Shown here piece by piece: positions 12,173 to 24,000 of a stretch of DNA of 64,000 nt. This DNA comes from Ilex aquifolium (lineage: Eukaryota; Streptophyta; Magnoliopsida; Aquifoliales; Aquifoliaceae). A program made the translations under genes and the position numbers. The DNA is taken from positions 14,875,051-14,939,050 of the forward strand of contig OX637391.1 of the NCBI GenBank assembly GCA_951799425.1. The letters run 5' to 3'. The notes under the pieces are model-generated. The model was not told where the DNA came from and did no database searches. It was given only the letters and a program-made list of their open reading frames with translations. Within the stretch, counting starts at the first letter, position 1. Each line of letters starts with the position of its first letter.

Positions 12173-12359
12173 GATTGAATCGATTAGTGGATTGAAGGTA
12201 GCCCTAGGAGAAGAACCCCATCGAGTAACTTAGTTTGCAAGTTTGTTTAGTTAATTTTTTTCATGATGATTAGAACTCCAAAGCTGTTTTTTATACTGAT
12301 ATGTTGAATTCTTCACAGGAGTTGTGTGGAGTTGAGAAAGGATCTCTTTGGGAGAAGTT

Positions 12360-14212
12360 AAGAAGAGAATAACTAGATATTTCCATGGTATTTTATCCAT
12401 AAATTTTTATTCTGACATTAATTTGACCTGATTTTTGGACAGTAGAAACTAAATTCCAAGAGTTTCAAAAGCTCACAAAAATTTCGAAAATCAACTTCTA
12501 AGTAGGTCAAAACTGTATTGGAAGTTCTATTAGGGAAGGGGAGTCATGTTCGAATGCCAGTCTCGTTCGAATGGAGCTAAGCTATAGTACTTTTGTGCCT
12601 AACAGAAAGTCGGACATAAATCGAGATACTAGGAGTAAGGAGTGTTCAAATGACAGTCCCATTTGAACATGAGTGCAATTTTTTCAACAATCAGGGACAC
12701 ACCGACTGTTCAAATTATGACCCTATAAATACACCAAGAACATCACTTAGGCCAGTTTCAGCAGTCTTTGGCCCTAAAAAACCCTAGAGAGTGAGAGAGA
12801 ATGGAAAAACACAAGATTTTGTGGGATTTTCACGTCGAGAATGGATTGAATACGCTAGGGTTGTATCAAATTGCGGATTAAAGGTATGATTCTTTCTCAA
12901 GTTTACTCATTGAGGATTAGGGATGTGTATATATACATCTTTTCATCTTTATTATGGAATAAATATTAGTTCTAAGATGTTTCAACGTTGATTCGATTCT
13001 AGGTTATGTTTATTAAACAAAATATATGATTTGTTACAAGATTTGCTTGTTTTGATAATGAAATTGTAGTTCTTGATTTACAAAACTATTATATGATAGA
13101 TAAACAATGTTTTAGAACTCTTTGCGCAAAACATGATTGGTTTCTGGATTTCAAAAATCCTAACTCTTGGTTATGATCAATGTAAAAGTGTTTTTAGGGA
13201 TCTCTTTCATATTTTCTTGAAATTATTCTATTTTGGCAATTGTGGAATTGTGACTCGTGATTTTATGTGAAATTTTTGAAATTATCTCTTGTATTAGTTG
13301 GCGTGATGAACATGGGTTACCTTCGACCGGGTATCGCATAGTGCATAGATGTGTTTCTTACCTTGAGAGGCTTGAAATTTCCTTATCACTCGTAGTGGAA
13401 TTGCTTGATTCCTTGCGAGGTTCAAGGATTTGCACTATTTGCCCACGGGGATCGAGGTTGGGAGTTAGTATAGTATTTCTAGGGAGAATTTGTCATTGCC
13501 GATGCGGTGATATACGTCCTAAAGTATTGTATCCTTGCGAGGACTAGATGTGCATGAGTGTGGGTCAGAATATTCTCGATGTGTTTATTCATGCTAAGTC
13601 TACCTGCGTACATTATATATATTTGTGAAAACTAAACTATATCTTGAGAATTGTCCTTTTCTATATAAACTTTACTGTTTGTTACGGCACACTTGAGATC
13701 TCATAAATTGTCCTTGTTTTACTTCAAAACTATGTTACATTATTTTATCAAATGAGACCTACCGATTTAACTATTTTGAAACCTTGCTTGGGCTTGAGGA
13801 GGTTTTTCTACTGGAATTTTTGCTCATCCTACGACATAAATCTATTTTTGCAGACTTAGACTTTGAGGAAGGCATCTCATTAGGTGAGCATGTTGATTGG
13901 AACATTTAGGCGGATTAGTATGTGGATCCGGGAGTGGATGCTTAGTGGTGTTTGGTTGTAATTTAAATTTCTGAATTCTGATTGATGGAATCATGGTTTT
14001 TGGATTAATACTTTTACTAGTTAGTTGGAATATTTTTATTCAGGTTTTGGATGTAACTTTGATAATTTATTTATGTTGGATTCGGGAGTTGGATTCCTTT
14101 TTATTTGATAAATGGATTGATTTTTATCACTTGTGGATTATTTTAAATGCTCTCATAATTGAATGTTATATAGATAGTTAATGCCCTTCTAGCATGGATT
14201 TTGGGGCGTTAC
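12360..14212 (+). repeat. Gypsy LTR (solo or isolated), plus orientation
   Basis: The block has no coding sequence and is homologous to the reverse complement of 2978-4690. Shared features are CTGATTTTTGGACA near 12430, paired GTTCGAAT motifs at 12548-12575 and 12645-12665, an ACCCTAGAGAG tract near 12781, GGATTAAAGGTATG near 12875 and a GAGG-rich tract at 13350-13540. It ends near 14212 in TTTTGGGGCGTTAC, a typical 3' end for chromovirus LTRs. No PBS follows, so this is a solo or isolated LTR. The 5' limit is obscured by the LINE insertion. Confidence 0.6.
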
Positions 14213-14214
14213 GA

Positions 14215-14885
14215 TAATACAACTTATGAGGTTTTGGTTACGACTCATGGTTATGTTTACAACTCATTGGGATATAATTGCCACTCTTGGGGCTGGGTTA
14301 CAACTCATAGTGATCGTTTATCCCTCTTGGGGTGATGTTTCCAACTCGTGGGGATAGACATGGTTACAACTCATGGGGGTTAGTTAATCACTCTTGGGGT
14401 TATGTTTACAACTCGTGAGGATATGGTTACCACACTCATGGGGCTTGGTTACAACTTACGAGGTCGTTTACCACTCTTGGGGTTATGTTTAAAACTCGTG
14501 GGGATATGATTACCACTAATGGGACTTGGTTGCAACTCATGCAGGTGGTTTACCACTCATGGGGTTATGTTTACAACTCATGGGGATATGCTTACCACTA
14601 ATAGGGCTTGGTTACAACTCATGTGGTCGTTTACCACTCTTAGGGTTATGTGTACAACTCATAGTGATATGGTTACCACTCATGGGCATGATTACAACTC
14701 ATGTGGTCGTTTACCACTCTTGTAGTTTTGTTTACAAATTGAGGGGATAGGGTTACAACTCATGCGGGGTAGTTTACCACTTTTAGGGTTATAAAAACTC
14801 ATGAGGATATGGTTACTGTACTCATAGGGCAACGTTACCACTCATGGGGCTTGTTTACAACTCATCAAGGTGGTTTACCACTGAT
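14215..14885 (+). repeat. ~81-bp tandem repeat ('gtttaccactcttggggtta')
   Basis: A direct tandem array. The phrase GTTTACCACTC starts at 14466, 14548, 14629 and 14709, giving spacings of 80-82 bp. Each unit has four phrases that are themselves similar: GTTTACCACTC, TTACAACTC, GGTTACCACT and GGTTACAACTCATG. The unit therefore grew from a shorter ~20-bp ancestor. Edges are more diverged. The open frames here (14519-14750) come from the repeat and are not genes. Confidence 0.8.
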
Positions 14886-15545
14886 TGGGTTACTTTCATT
14901 TTGGTTAATATTACGATAACCGTGGGTAATAATACAAACTTAAAGGTAAATATATGACATCAGTGGGATGCACTAGTGTCATATTTACGAAAAATATGGT
15001 TAAAGGTGTCAATCATACTTTTACCACTGTATTTGTTAGATTTAATATCATTAAAGATAATATTACCACTGTTGTGGTAAGATTTATTAGAACTGTAAGC
15101 AATTTACCATAGTTAAGGCAAGATTAACCACCTTTGAGGGTGAGTTTATCACAATTGTGGATAAATTTATAAGTTTAGGGGAGAATTTATGAGTTCTTCG
15201 GTTAACATTATGACAACTATGGGCAACATTATGAAAATAAATGGTGAATTTACCACAGAAGTGGGTTGTTAAAACTATAGTGGATGAATTTATCACAGCT
15301 GGGATAACATTACAACATCAAACAAAAAATTTACTACAGTTTAGGGTTAACTTAGAATGATTCTAGATAAGGTTACTAGTATGTAGACCAATTTTACTTC
15401 ATTTTGGTTAATATTTTGATGAACATAGATAATAATACAAACTTAAAGATAAATGTATGACATCAGTGGGATGCACTAGTGTCATATTTACGACAAATGT
15501 GGTTAAATAAGTCAATCATATTTTTACCATCACATTGGCTAGATT

Positions 15546-16301
15546 TAGAGGTGGCAAATGGACGGGTTGGGTTGGTTCAATATGGGTTGGGTGCAAAACA
15601 AATCTAATACATTTCCAACCCGCTTAATAAATATTTTATAATGTGTTGGATCATAATAGGTTGGGTTAAACTCATTAACCCATAAAATAATTAAAACTCT
15701 TAAAATGAATATATACTAATACACCAAAAATATACACACTAATACACCAAAACACACACACTAATACACCAAAAATACACACATATACTAACACACAAAA
15801 AATACAAACACATTTAATAAAAAATCAAAATACACACATACACTGTTCACCAAAATACACACATAATGGGTTGGGTCGGGTCAACCCGTGGGTCATGGGT
15901 TATGGGTCGATCCGCAGGTCATGGGTCATGGTTCTATCCACGTACACTTTTCACCAAAATACAAACACATAATATGTGTGTTTTTGGTGTACTAGTGTTT
16001 GTGTATGTGTGTTTTGGTGTATTAGTGTATGTGTTTGTATTTTCTAGTATTAGTGTGCGTGTGTGTATTTTTTGGTAGAGTACTATATTTATTTGATTTT
16101 ATTACTTGTGTTATTTAATAGAAAGATAAGTATTCAACTCAATGAGTATCCATTTGTAATTCATCTTAACTTGTTTAATTAAAATGAATCATATTACCCA
16201 ACACATTTAGAACTCGCATTAATTAATATAGGTACTCAACCCATTTATTTATGGGCGGATTGAACGAGTTAATGGGTAATGAGTTAAAATTGTCACATCT
16301 A
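15546..16301. mobile_element. Non-autonomous hAT transposon with 8-bp TSD
   Basis: The 756-bp insertion starts TAGAGGTGGCAAAT and ends with the imperfect inverted copy of TAGATGTGACAATT (11 of 14 match). It is flanked by the 8-bp direct duplication gctagatt at 15538-15545 and 16302-16309. Terminal sequence and duplication length fit the hAT superfamily. Sister repeat units at about 15040, 18250 and 18745 show the unoccupied site (GGTTAGATTTAATATC and variants). Inside are opposing ACACATACACTAATACACC and TGTGTGTTTTGGTGTATTAG tracts forming a large internal inverted repeat. No transposase is present. Confidence 0.85.
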
Positions 16302-16378
16302 GCTAGATTTAATATCATTAAGAATACTATTACCATTGTTGTGGTAAGATTTACCACAATTGTGGACAAGGCAATTTT

Positions 16379-18200
16379 CACTACAAGAGAAAGGGGTTTT
16401 TGCTTTGGCTCTAAGACTTTTTGCTTCAACAAAAAGGGCGTAATAAAAAAGCCTCAAAGCAAAAAGTTAGCTTTAGCCTACTATCGAAGCAAAAACGTAT
16501 TAGTTTTGGCAAATAGCTGACGCAAAAGCCTTGAAGTAAAACAGAAGTATTTGCTTCAGAATGAGTATCCTAATTTCTAGTTTAGTATTTTGCCGAAGAA
16601 AATAATCAATTTTTCACTTTAGCACTTTGCCGAAACAAATAATCAATTTTTTGCATCAGCAAAAGTGCCAAAACAAATAACCAATTTTTTGTATCGGCAA
16701 AAATGCCGAAGCAAAAAGTCTTCATGCTGATGCAAGTGCTCACCTATTACTCCAAATATTATTTTCTACAAAAATAGGCACCTTATCCTGTCCATTCATA
16801 AATATAATTATGTATCATGTCCATTCATATAAATTTCTCAGACTCTAGCACAAATGATTTTAATTAAAAAAAAAAGTAATAAACACAACAATATTATAAT
16901 TACAACAAACATTCAAATTTAATTATATATCAATAGTTGAACATTTCTGAAATTGTCAAAAGTATTTAAGTACACATATATAGTTCAAAAACATAAATAA
17001 ATGATGGCATGCGCAACATTTACGCTTTCTCTACAACCTGCAAAAAAAAATGATTTGCATTATAAATAAGTAATTTATAAAATAGAGTCCATAAAAGTAC
17101 TAATATAAAACATAATCTGTTCATTGCTATGTCCAAAAATATATATATATATATATATAACTTACCATAACATTGGAATAAGCATGTATTGGACGCTTTG
17201 ACAGAGATGCCATTGGAGCACGAACTTGAAACAAGGAAAAATAAATTTAAAACTTCCAAAATCGGAGTGGAATCGGGCCAATTGGGACCCCTAACTTCAA
17301 GTTTAAGGTTTCATAATTCTGAAGTGTTGAAATTTTTACTTTTTCGTCAAACTCTAAAACAGAGTCTCGGATCGAGATGCCATTTTTTCCTAAAAGTTTT
17401 TATACCAAAATTGTAGATCTCCGCCCGTTATCGCGGTGAACAGAGCAAAAATGGGCCGATTGGGACCCTTAGCTCCAAGTTTAAGGTTTCATAGTTCCTA
17501 AGTTTTAAAATTTCTAGTTTTTCGTCAGACTCTTAAATCTGGTCTCGGATCGAGATGTCGTCTGTTTCTACAAGTTTTTATTCTCATATGTGGGTCTCCG
17601 TCTGTTTTCACGGTGACCGGAGTGAAAACGAGCTAATTGAGACTCTTAACTCCAAGTTTAAAGTTTTATAATTTTTAAGTGTTGAAATTTCTAGTCTTTT
17701 GTCAAACTCTCATACCAGGTCTCGAATCGAGATAGTGCCTGATCCTACAAGTTTCTATGCTCAAATTGTGAATCTTCGTCTGTTTCAACGGCGAACGGAG
17801 CTAAAACAGGCCGATTGGAACCCTTAGCTCCAAGTTTAATGTTTCATAATTCTTAAGTGTTGAAATTTCTAATTTTTCGTCTAACTCTAAAATCGGATCC
17901 CAGATCGAGATACCATCTTTTTCTATAAGTTTCGATTCTCAAATTGTGGGTCTTCGTCTATTTTCATAGCGAATGGCGTGAAACTGGCCGATTGGGACCT
18001 TTAGCTCCAACTTTAAGGTTTCATAATTCTTAAATGCTAAAATTTTTAGTTTTTTGTCCAACTCTCAAATCGGGTTTCAGATCGAGATGCTTTTTCCTAC
18101 AAGTTTCTATGTTCAAATTGTGGGTCTCCGTCTGTTTTTATGGCAAACGGAGCAAAAACAGGCTAATTGGGACCCTTAGCTCCAAGTTTAAGGTTTCATA
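16379..18200 (+). mobile_element. CACTA transposon fragment with subterminal and internal repeats
   Basis: CACTACAAGAGAAAGGGG at 16379 matches the terminal inverted repeat of plant CACTA (En/Spm) elements. It is followed, as expected, by short subterminal repeats (GCCGAAGCAAAAAGTC and variants, 16400-16730). The rest is non-coding and includes an (AT)n run (17140-17158) and the 177-bp tandem array described separately. No matching CTTGTAGTG end is seen before the satellite resumes at about 18200, so the far end is deleted or the copy is 3'-truncated. No transposase ORF. Confidence 0.65.
17276..18200 (+). repeat. ~177-bp tandem repeat inside the CACTA fragment
   Basis: The phrase GGGCCGATTGGGACCC, or a close variant, begins units at 17276, 17452, 17629, 17807, 17985 and 18161, so spacing is 176-178 bp. 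That gives five full units and one partial. Each unit continues with AGCTCCAAGTTTAAGGTTTC, a TTTTTCGTCAAACTCT block, TCGGATCGAGATG and GGGTCTCCGTCTGTTTTC. Units differ by scattered substitutions. The length is close to nucleosome-repeat satellites, but the setting is a transposon. Confidence 0.8.
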
Positions 18201-18998
18201 GTAAATTTTAATTAAAAGTGTCAATCATTCTTTTACCATAATATTGGTTAGATTTAATATCAGATAATATCATCATTGTTGTGATAAGATTTATTAGAAC
18301 TGTGGGCAATTTATCATAATTAATGGCAGATTTACCACCTTTGAGAGTGAGTTTACTGCAATTGTGGATAAATTTTTATTTTTAGAGGAGAATTTATGAT
18401 TTCTTTGGTTAAAATCATGATAACTTTGGGCACCATTATGAAGATAAAAGGTAAATTTATCACAGAAGTAGGTTGAGTTAAAACCATGGTGGATGAATTT
18501 AACACAACTAGGGCAATATTACAATATCAAAGGAAAAATTTACTATAGTTTAGGGTTAAGTTAGAATGATTGTGAATAATGCAACTAGTATATAAGTGAA
18601 TTTTACTTTCATTTTGGTTAATTTTACGATAACCGCCGATAATAATACATACTTAAAGATAAATGTACGACATCGGTGCGATGCATTAGTGTCATATTTA
18701 CAACAAATGTGGTTAAAGGAGCCAATCATATTTTTACCATTATATTGGTTATATTTAATATCATTAAGAATGATATTACTATTGTTGTGATAAGATTTAT
18801 CAAGATTGTGAACAATTTACCACAATTAAGGGTAGATTTACCACCTTTGAAGGTGAGTTTACCACAATTGTAAATCAATCAATGGGTACCAAGATCTGGT
18901 TCAAATTTCAAGGTAATTGGAGCCACCAGTTTCACTGGTTGTACTGTTTTACTATCAATATTAACAAAAACAATACCAGACACGTGGTGCTTCCCTAG

Positions 18999-19908
18999 TG
19001 TTACCCCCTTAGCGGGTTAACATGGCTAGGGCATATGACTGCCTTGCCCAAAGGCGTCCATGCCTTAGTCAAGTCAGAGTGTGCTTGATGAAGCAACTCC
19101 TTGGTGCAAAGTGGTGCACAACCAGTGGGTTTAGGGAAGCCCTATGCATGGCTGAGAAAGGTAGCTCATGCATGGGCACGTTGGACACAATCAAGAAAAG
19201 CAAGCAAGGCTAACTGATGGGCTCGAATTATGGGGCATTGCTATCTTGAAAGACCAAGCCATGGGCAGGGCATGACATGGCTTGGCACGCAAGAAAGACT
19301 AATCAGGTGTTGTGGGCTCGCAAGGAAGGCATGTGCACGTCATGTAAGGTAGTTTTAAACAGTTGAGGCATGTGCACTATAGATAGTGGCGGTTCTGAGT
19401 GGTTACTGGCATTCAAGGCAATTTTGTGCAGTTGCTGGCATGTGCGCAACATGTGGGAAGTTGTTGGCATGTACACACAGCATGCAAAGTGGTTATTGGT
19501 AGTTACTGGCTAGGTCATTCAACAATTGCGACTACCCCCTCCCATGATCAGCACATTGTGGGAGTGGTAGTGGGACTCAACCATGATCAGCAGGTTGTGG
19601 GAAGCTTTGTGGGTGAATCTGACTAGTGTCTTGCATTGCCTAGGAAGTTGGGCTTGTAACCGCCACTTTGTATGCTATTTATAGGCATGCTAGGGTCTGA
19701 TGTGCAACCAATAGAGTTTGAGCACAATTTGTAAGCAGACCCTTAGCTGGTTTCCTTTAGACTTATTGAAAAGTAAAAAGTTTGGCCATTTGGCATGTAA
19801 TTTGGTAAGTGCCTGCTATGAGTTTGTTGATTGCCCTTATTTTGTTCTTTGTAGATCAGTGCCATCATGAGGCAAAAAATTTGAGTGCTAAATTTGACCC
19901 CCATGACA
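18999..19908 (+). repeat. 5' LTR of the chromodomain Gypsy element
   Basis: Starts TGTTACCCCCTTAGCGGG and ends CCCCCATGACA, two bases before the PBS. It aligns to 24443-25147. Shared landmarks are GCTAGGGCATATG, AGTCAGAGTGTGCTTGATG, CTCCTTGGTGCAAAGTGGTG and TGCTATTTATAGGCATGCTAG. The last contains a possible TATA box (TATTTATAG) at about 19676. Confidence 0.85.
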
Positions 19909-19910
19909 GT

Positions 19911-19922
19911 TGGTATCAAAGC
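19911..19922 (+). other. Primer-binding site (tRNA-Met type)
   Basis: TGGTATCAAAGC, one mismatch from the TGGTATCAGAGC common in plant LTR retrotransposons, lies just inside the 5' LTR. Confidence 0.8.
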
Positions 19923-20880
19923 TACAGTTTTTTATCATAGCTAGTGGAAACGCTGCTGAATTATGTGAACGTGTGACCTATCTAGAGGATTTTCTAGGTG
20001 CCCCTGTTGATGATGTTGCAACCAGTGTATTTGTGCAAATGGAGCAACACATTGTTCAGATCACAAGCTTAAGAATGGACTTCGACAGTTTTGTGATAAA
20101 CACCGACGCTAAGATTGCGACGATGATGGAGGAAGTTTTGTCCCTCACTAATGTTGTCAAGAACAATCTCAAGGATCTTGAAGAAGAACTAACCCTTATG
20201 AAAAGGGATATGCATTATTGACCTACTATGGGGAGACTTCTTCGAAGATCAAGGTTCATGAACCCAAGGCCTTCGGAGGTACTCGGAATGCCAAGGAATT
20301 AGAGAATTTTCTATGGGACATGGAGCAGTACTTCAAAGCTACTCATGCGCCTGCGGGTGACCATAACCAGCATGTACCTCTCAGGTTATGCCAAGATTTG
20401 GTGGCGAACTCGAAATGAAGACGATGCTTCGACGGGACGTGCAAAGATTGAGACATGGGAAACACTGAAAGAGGAATTAAAGGATCAATTCCTCCCTAGT
20501 AATATGATATGGATTGCTATGAATTCGCTTAAGAAATTCAAGTATACTGGAACCATTCATGATTATGTGAAGGAGTTCAGTTCAATTATGTTGGACATCA
20601 AGAACATGTCCGAGGAGGACAAGCTCTTTAATTTCATGTCTGGGTTACAAGGTTAGGCACATGCTGAGTTGCGTAGGAAGGGGGTGCGTGATCTACGCAA
20701 GGCCCTTCGGAGAAGAAGAAATGGGCAGTAGTCAAGGCCCTTCGGAGAAGAAGAAGAAGAAAAATGTTGGCGATAAGAAAGACTGTGTTGGCCCTTCAAA
20801 GGACGTAAAGAAGGTGGACTGGAAGAAAAATAAGAACAGTGGTGATTCTAAAAAGTAAGACAATGTCCAAAAGAAGAAAA
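19923..20880 (+). pseudogene. Gypsy gag, degenerate
   Basis: Gag remnants are spread over frames: an N-terminal helical region (EHIVQITSLRMDFDSF), then the capsid-like core (SKIKVHEPKAFGGTRNAKELENF, EELKDQFLPSN, KFKYTGTIHDYVKEF, MSEEDKLFNFMSGLQG). A lysine-rich tail (20740-20860) follows where a nucleocapsid would be. A clear CCHC knuckle is not readable. Frame changes occur near 20220, 20345-20400 and 20656. Confidence 0.7.
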
Positions 20881-21056
20881 TGTTTAATTATGGCTGTTTT
20901 CTCTATGGTGGCCCTCATTGTGTCAAAGACTACCCCCAAAAGGGAGAAATTAAGCACCCTCTTTACTAAAAATAGTGACGGTGATGACGCGTGTCCCACT
21001 CGTGTCAATCCTCTGCAATTGCTGAATGCTATCACCGTGGGAAAGGTTCAGCAACC

Positions 21057-24000
21057 TCACAAGGGCTTGATGTTCATGTAAGCATGGGTGAATGCCAAGG
21101 AAATTTTGGCCATGGTGGACACGGGTGCCACACATAACTGCGTTACCCAGAGGGAGGTGGGATCGTTTAGCTTACAATTGACGGAAAACACTAGCAAACT
21201 CAAGGCTGTCAATTCTGAGGCAATGCCGATGCGTGGCATGGTAGAAATCAACCTTAAGGTGGGTCTGTGGGAAGATAGTGTGAGTTTAATGGCAGTACCC
21301 TTGAATAACTTTGAGGTTATCCTTGGAAATGAGTTTTTCATCAAGGCGAAGGTGGCGCTGATGCCACATCTGAATGGGGTGCTGATCTCGAATGAGAGAA
21401 CACCATACTTGTGTCTGTAGTGATGGCAGACCAAAGTAAGTAAAGATGGCAAGTGGAAGGTGAAAATTTGTCCGCTATGCAAGTGAAAGCTAGACAACGC
21501 AAGGGCGAGATGACATACCTCATAGCCTTGGTGGAGATCAAACCAGATGTGTTGGTTGAAGTGCTTGGTGAAGTGACAGAAATTCTAAGGGAATTTGATG
21601 ATGTTATGCACCTAGAACTCACCAAGAGCCTTCGCCCAGACGCGCAATTGACCACAAGATTGAATTGGAGCCTAGTGCAAAGCCTCCAGCCTGTACCCCT
21701 TATCAGATGTCGCTTATTGAACTGGTAGATTTAAGGAGGCAATTGAACGAATTGCTAGATTCTGGTAATATGAAGCCCTCCAATGCGTTATATGGAACCC
21801 TAGTTCTGTTCCAAAAGAAACAATATGTTTCGCTGCGAATGTGCATCGACTATCGGGCATTGAACAAAGTGACGATCAAGGACAAGTACCTTGTTTCAAA
21901 CGTTGTTGATCTGTTCGATAGGCTTTCCAAGGCAACATTATATACAAAGCTGGACCTAAGGACTAGGTATTGACAGGTTAGGATTGCAGAGGGATATGAA
22001 TCCAAGAATGCGTGTGTGATGCGTTATGGGTCTTTTGAATTCCTTATAATGCCTTTTGGGCTCACAAATACCTCGGCAACTTTTTGCAATCTAATGAATG
22101 ACGTCTTTTATGAGTATATTGATATCTTTATAGTTGTGTACTTAGATGATACTGTTGTCTATAGTAAGACATTGGAGGATCATCTAGACCATCTAAGGAC
22201 TATGTTCTCACGGTTTAGAGAGCACTAGCTATATGTTAAAAAGGAAAAGTGTGAATTCTATCGGCAAGAAGTGATGTTTCTTGGGGCATTGGATTAGCAA
22301 AGGCCAGATCTGGATGGATGAGAGGAATGTGAAGGCAATCGTCGATTGGCCTGCACCAACCAAGGTGCCTGAACTGCGGTCGTTCCTTGGCCTAACCAAT
22401 TATTATCGCAAGTTCATTTAGGGATATTCAAAAAACTACAATGCCCTAACTGATTTGCTAAAGAAGGACCAAAAATGGGATTGAAATGGTGCCTGTAAAA
22501 TAGCTTTTGTGAAACTAAAGTATGCAATATCTTCTGCACTAGTGTTGAGACTGGTTGACTTCGATCTCCCATTCGAAGTGCACATTGATACATCACACCA
22601 TGCCATTGGAGGAATCCTTGTTCAGGAGGGACACCCTGTCGCCCTTGAAGTCGAAAGTTGAAAGATGCTGAGCAACAATACTCAGCACATGAGAAGGAAA
22701 TTACTGATGTGGTGCATTGCCATGAAATTTGGAGGTATTACTTGTTGGGAACGAAGTTCACCGTTAGGACGGACAACGTGGCGAACACCTATTTCAAGTC
22801 CCAGAAGAAACTGACCCCAAAGCAGGCTCGATGGCAAGAATTCCTCGCTGATTTTGATTTTGTGTAGATGCATAGGCCCGAAAGGCAGAATCAGGTTGTT
22901 GACACATTGAGTAGGACAAAGGTCCATGACTATGTCGCTGCACTATCCAGTTTGCAGATTGACTTCCTTGCAAGAGTCAAAGAGCATGTCCAGACTGATG
23001 TTGCTTATGACAAATTGAAGCAGCAAGTTGGCGAAGTTCTAGTGTGGAGATATTGGTTGGATAACAACATGCTCTATGCCAAGGGAGGTAGACTCTATGT
23101 TCCTTTGGGAGGGGAACTAAGGTGAGAGTTGCTGCGTGAAACAAACGACTCTTAATAGGCTGGAAATCCTGGAGTTGAGAGGATGTTTGCACTATTGTCT
23201 CGCTCCTATTACGGGCCCATGATGGAAAATGAAGTAGAGGCGTATGTCAAAACTTGTCTTGTTTTCCAACTCGACAAAGTTGAAAAGAAGAAAGCAATGA
23301 TTTTATTGTAGCCACTGCCCGTTCTTGACAGACCATGACAATCAGCCTCAATGGATTTCATATGCAATTTGTCGAAGGTGGATGGCATGTGTTTGATCAT
23401 GGTGGTGGTTGATCATTTTTCCAAGTATGTGGTGTTCATTCCTGCACCCTATGATTGCCCTGTAGATGTTGCTGCAGAACTGTTCTATAAGTATGTTGTG
23501 AAGCACTTTGGCTTACCAGAAGACATAGTCAGTGATTGCGACACAAGGTTCACTGGCAGATTCTGGACTGTGTTGTTCAATCTCATAGGTTCTGAGTTGA
23601 AGTTCTCCACAGCAAGTCATCCGCAAACTGATGGTCAGACGGAACGGGTTAATGTCTTGTTGGAGGATTATCTGCGGTACTATGTCACAACAAGTAAGTT
23701 GATGGATACTGCCCAGTTTTGCTACAACTTGCATCTATCTTCCCCTACAGGAATGAGTCCCTACGAATTGGCTATGGGACATCAACCACTTACTGAGGCA
23801 AAGGACAACTTGGACAGAGAATCGGAGGTAGATGTCCCGTTGCATATCGGTTTGCCCGTTCCAAGCAGTAGCTTCTTAACGAGGCAAAGGACAACTTGGA
23901 TAGAGCTGCCCGTTGCATGATGAAGTATGTCGATCATGGTCGTAGGCTACTATAATTTCAAGTTAGTGATCAAGTGTTGCTGAAATTGACTCCAACAATT

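Larger units (their letters stand above)
6367..12359 (-). mobile_element. L1-type LINE retrotransposon with 15-bp target site duplication
   Basis: Read on the minus strand this is a nearly full-length plant L1 element of about 6 kb: 5' UTR, ORF1, ORF2 (endonuclease, RT, zinc-binding region, RNase H), 3' UTR and a poly(A) tail. The tail is seen as a T run at about 6380-6392. The sequence tctttgggagaagtt occurs at 6367-6381, against the tail, and again at 12345-12359 at the other end, a good target site duplication. The flank upstream of each copy is also weakly similar, so the 5' boundary could be off by up to about 110 bp. Both ORFs carry stops or frameshifts. Confidence 0.85.
14889..18880 (+). 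repeat. ~510-bp degenerate tandem repeat, interrupted by two transposons
   Basis: The landmark TTCATTTTGGTTAAT occurs at about 14890, 15399 and 18606. The first two copies are about 510 bp apart and share their order throughout: GATGCACTAGTGTCATATTTACGA, TTTTTACCA, TTAGATTTAATATCATTAA, GGTAAGATTTA, GAGGGTGAGTTTA, TTTAGGGTTAA. The second unit is split by a hAT element (15546-16301) and a CACTA fragment (16379-about 18200). The array resumes from about 18200. Related sequence lies at 4800-5395. It looks like a small dispersed satellite. Confidence 0.65.

Noticed and set aside
12240..12344. Alternative LINE 5' end near 12240
   Set aside because: No direct repeat matching the poly(A)-side flank is found there, whereas an exact 15-bp match is present at 12345-12359.
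14215..14885. Regular direct repeats considered as a CRISPR-like array
   Set aside because: Units are diverged, have no unique spacers, and the setting is a plant genome. It is an ordinary tandem repeat.
18999..19300. Possible RNA gene in the GC-richer start of the LTR
   Set aside because: The same sequence recurs at 24443, which shows it is LTR. No tRNA or snRNA consensus was seen.
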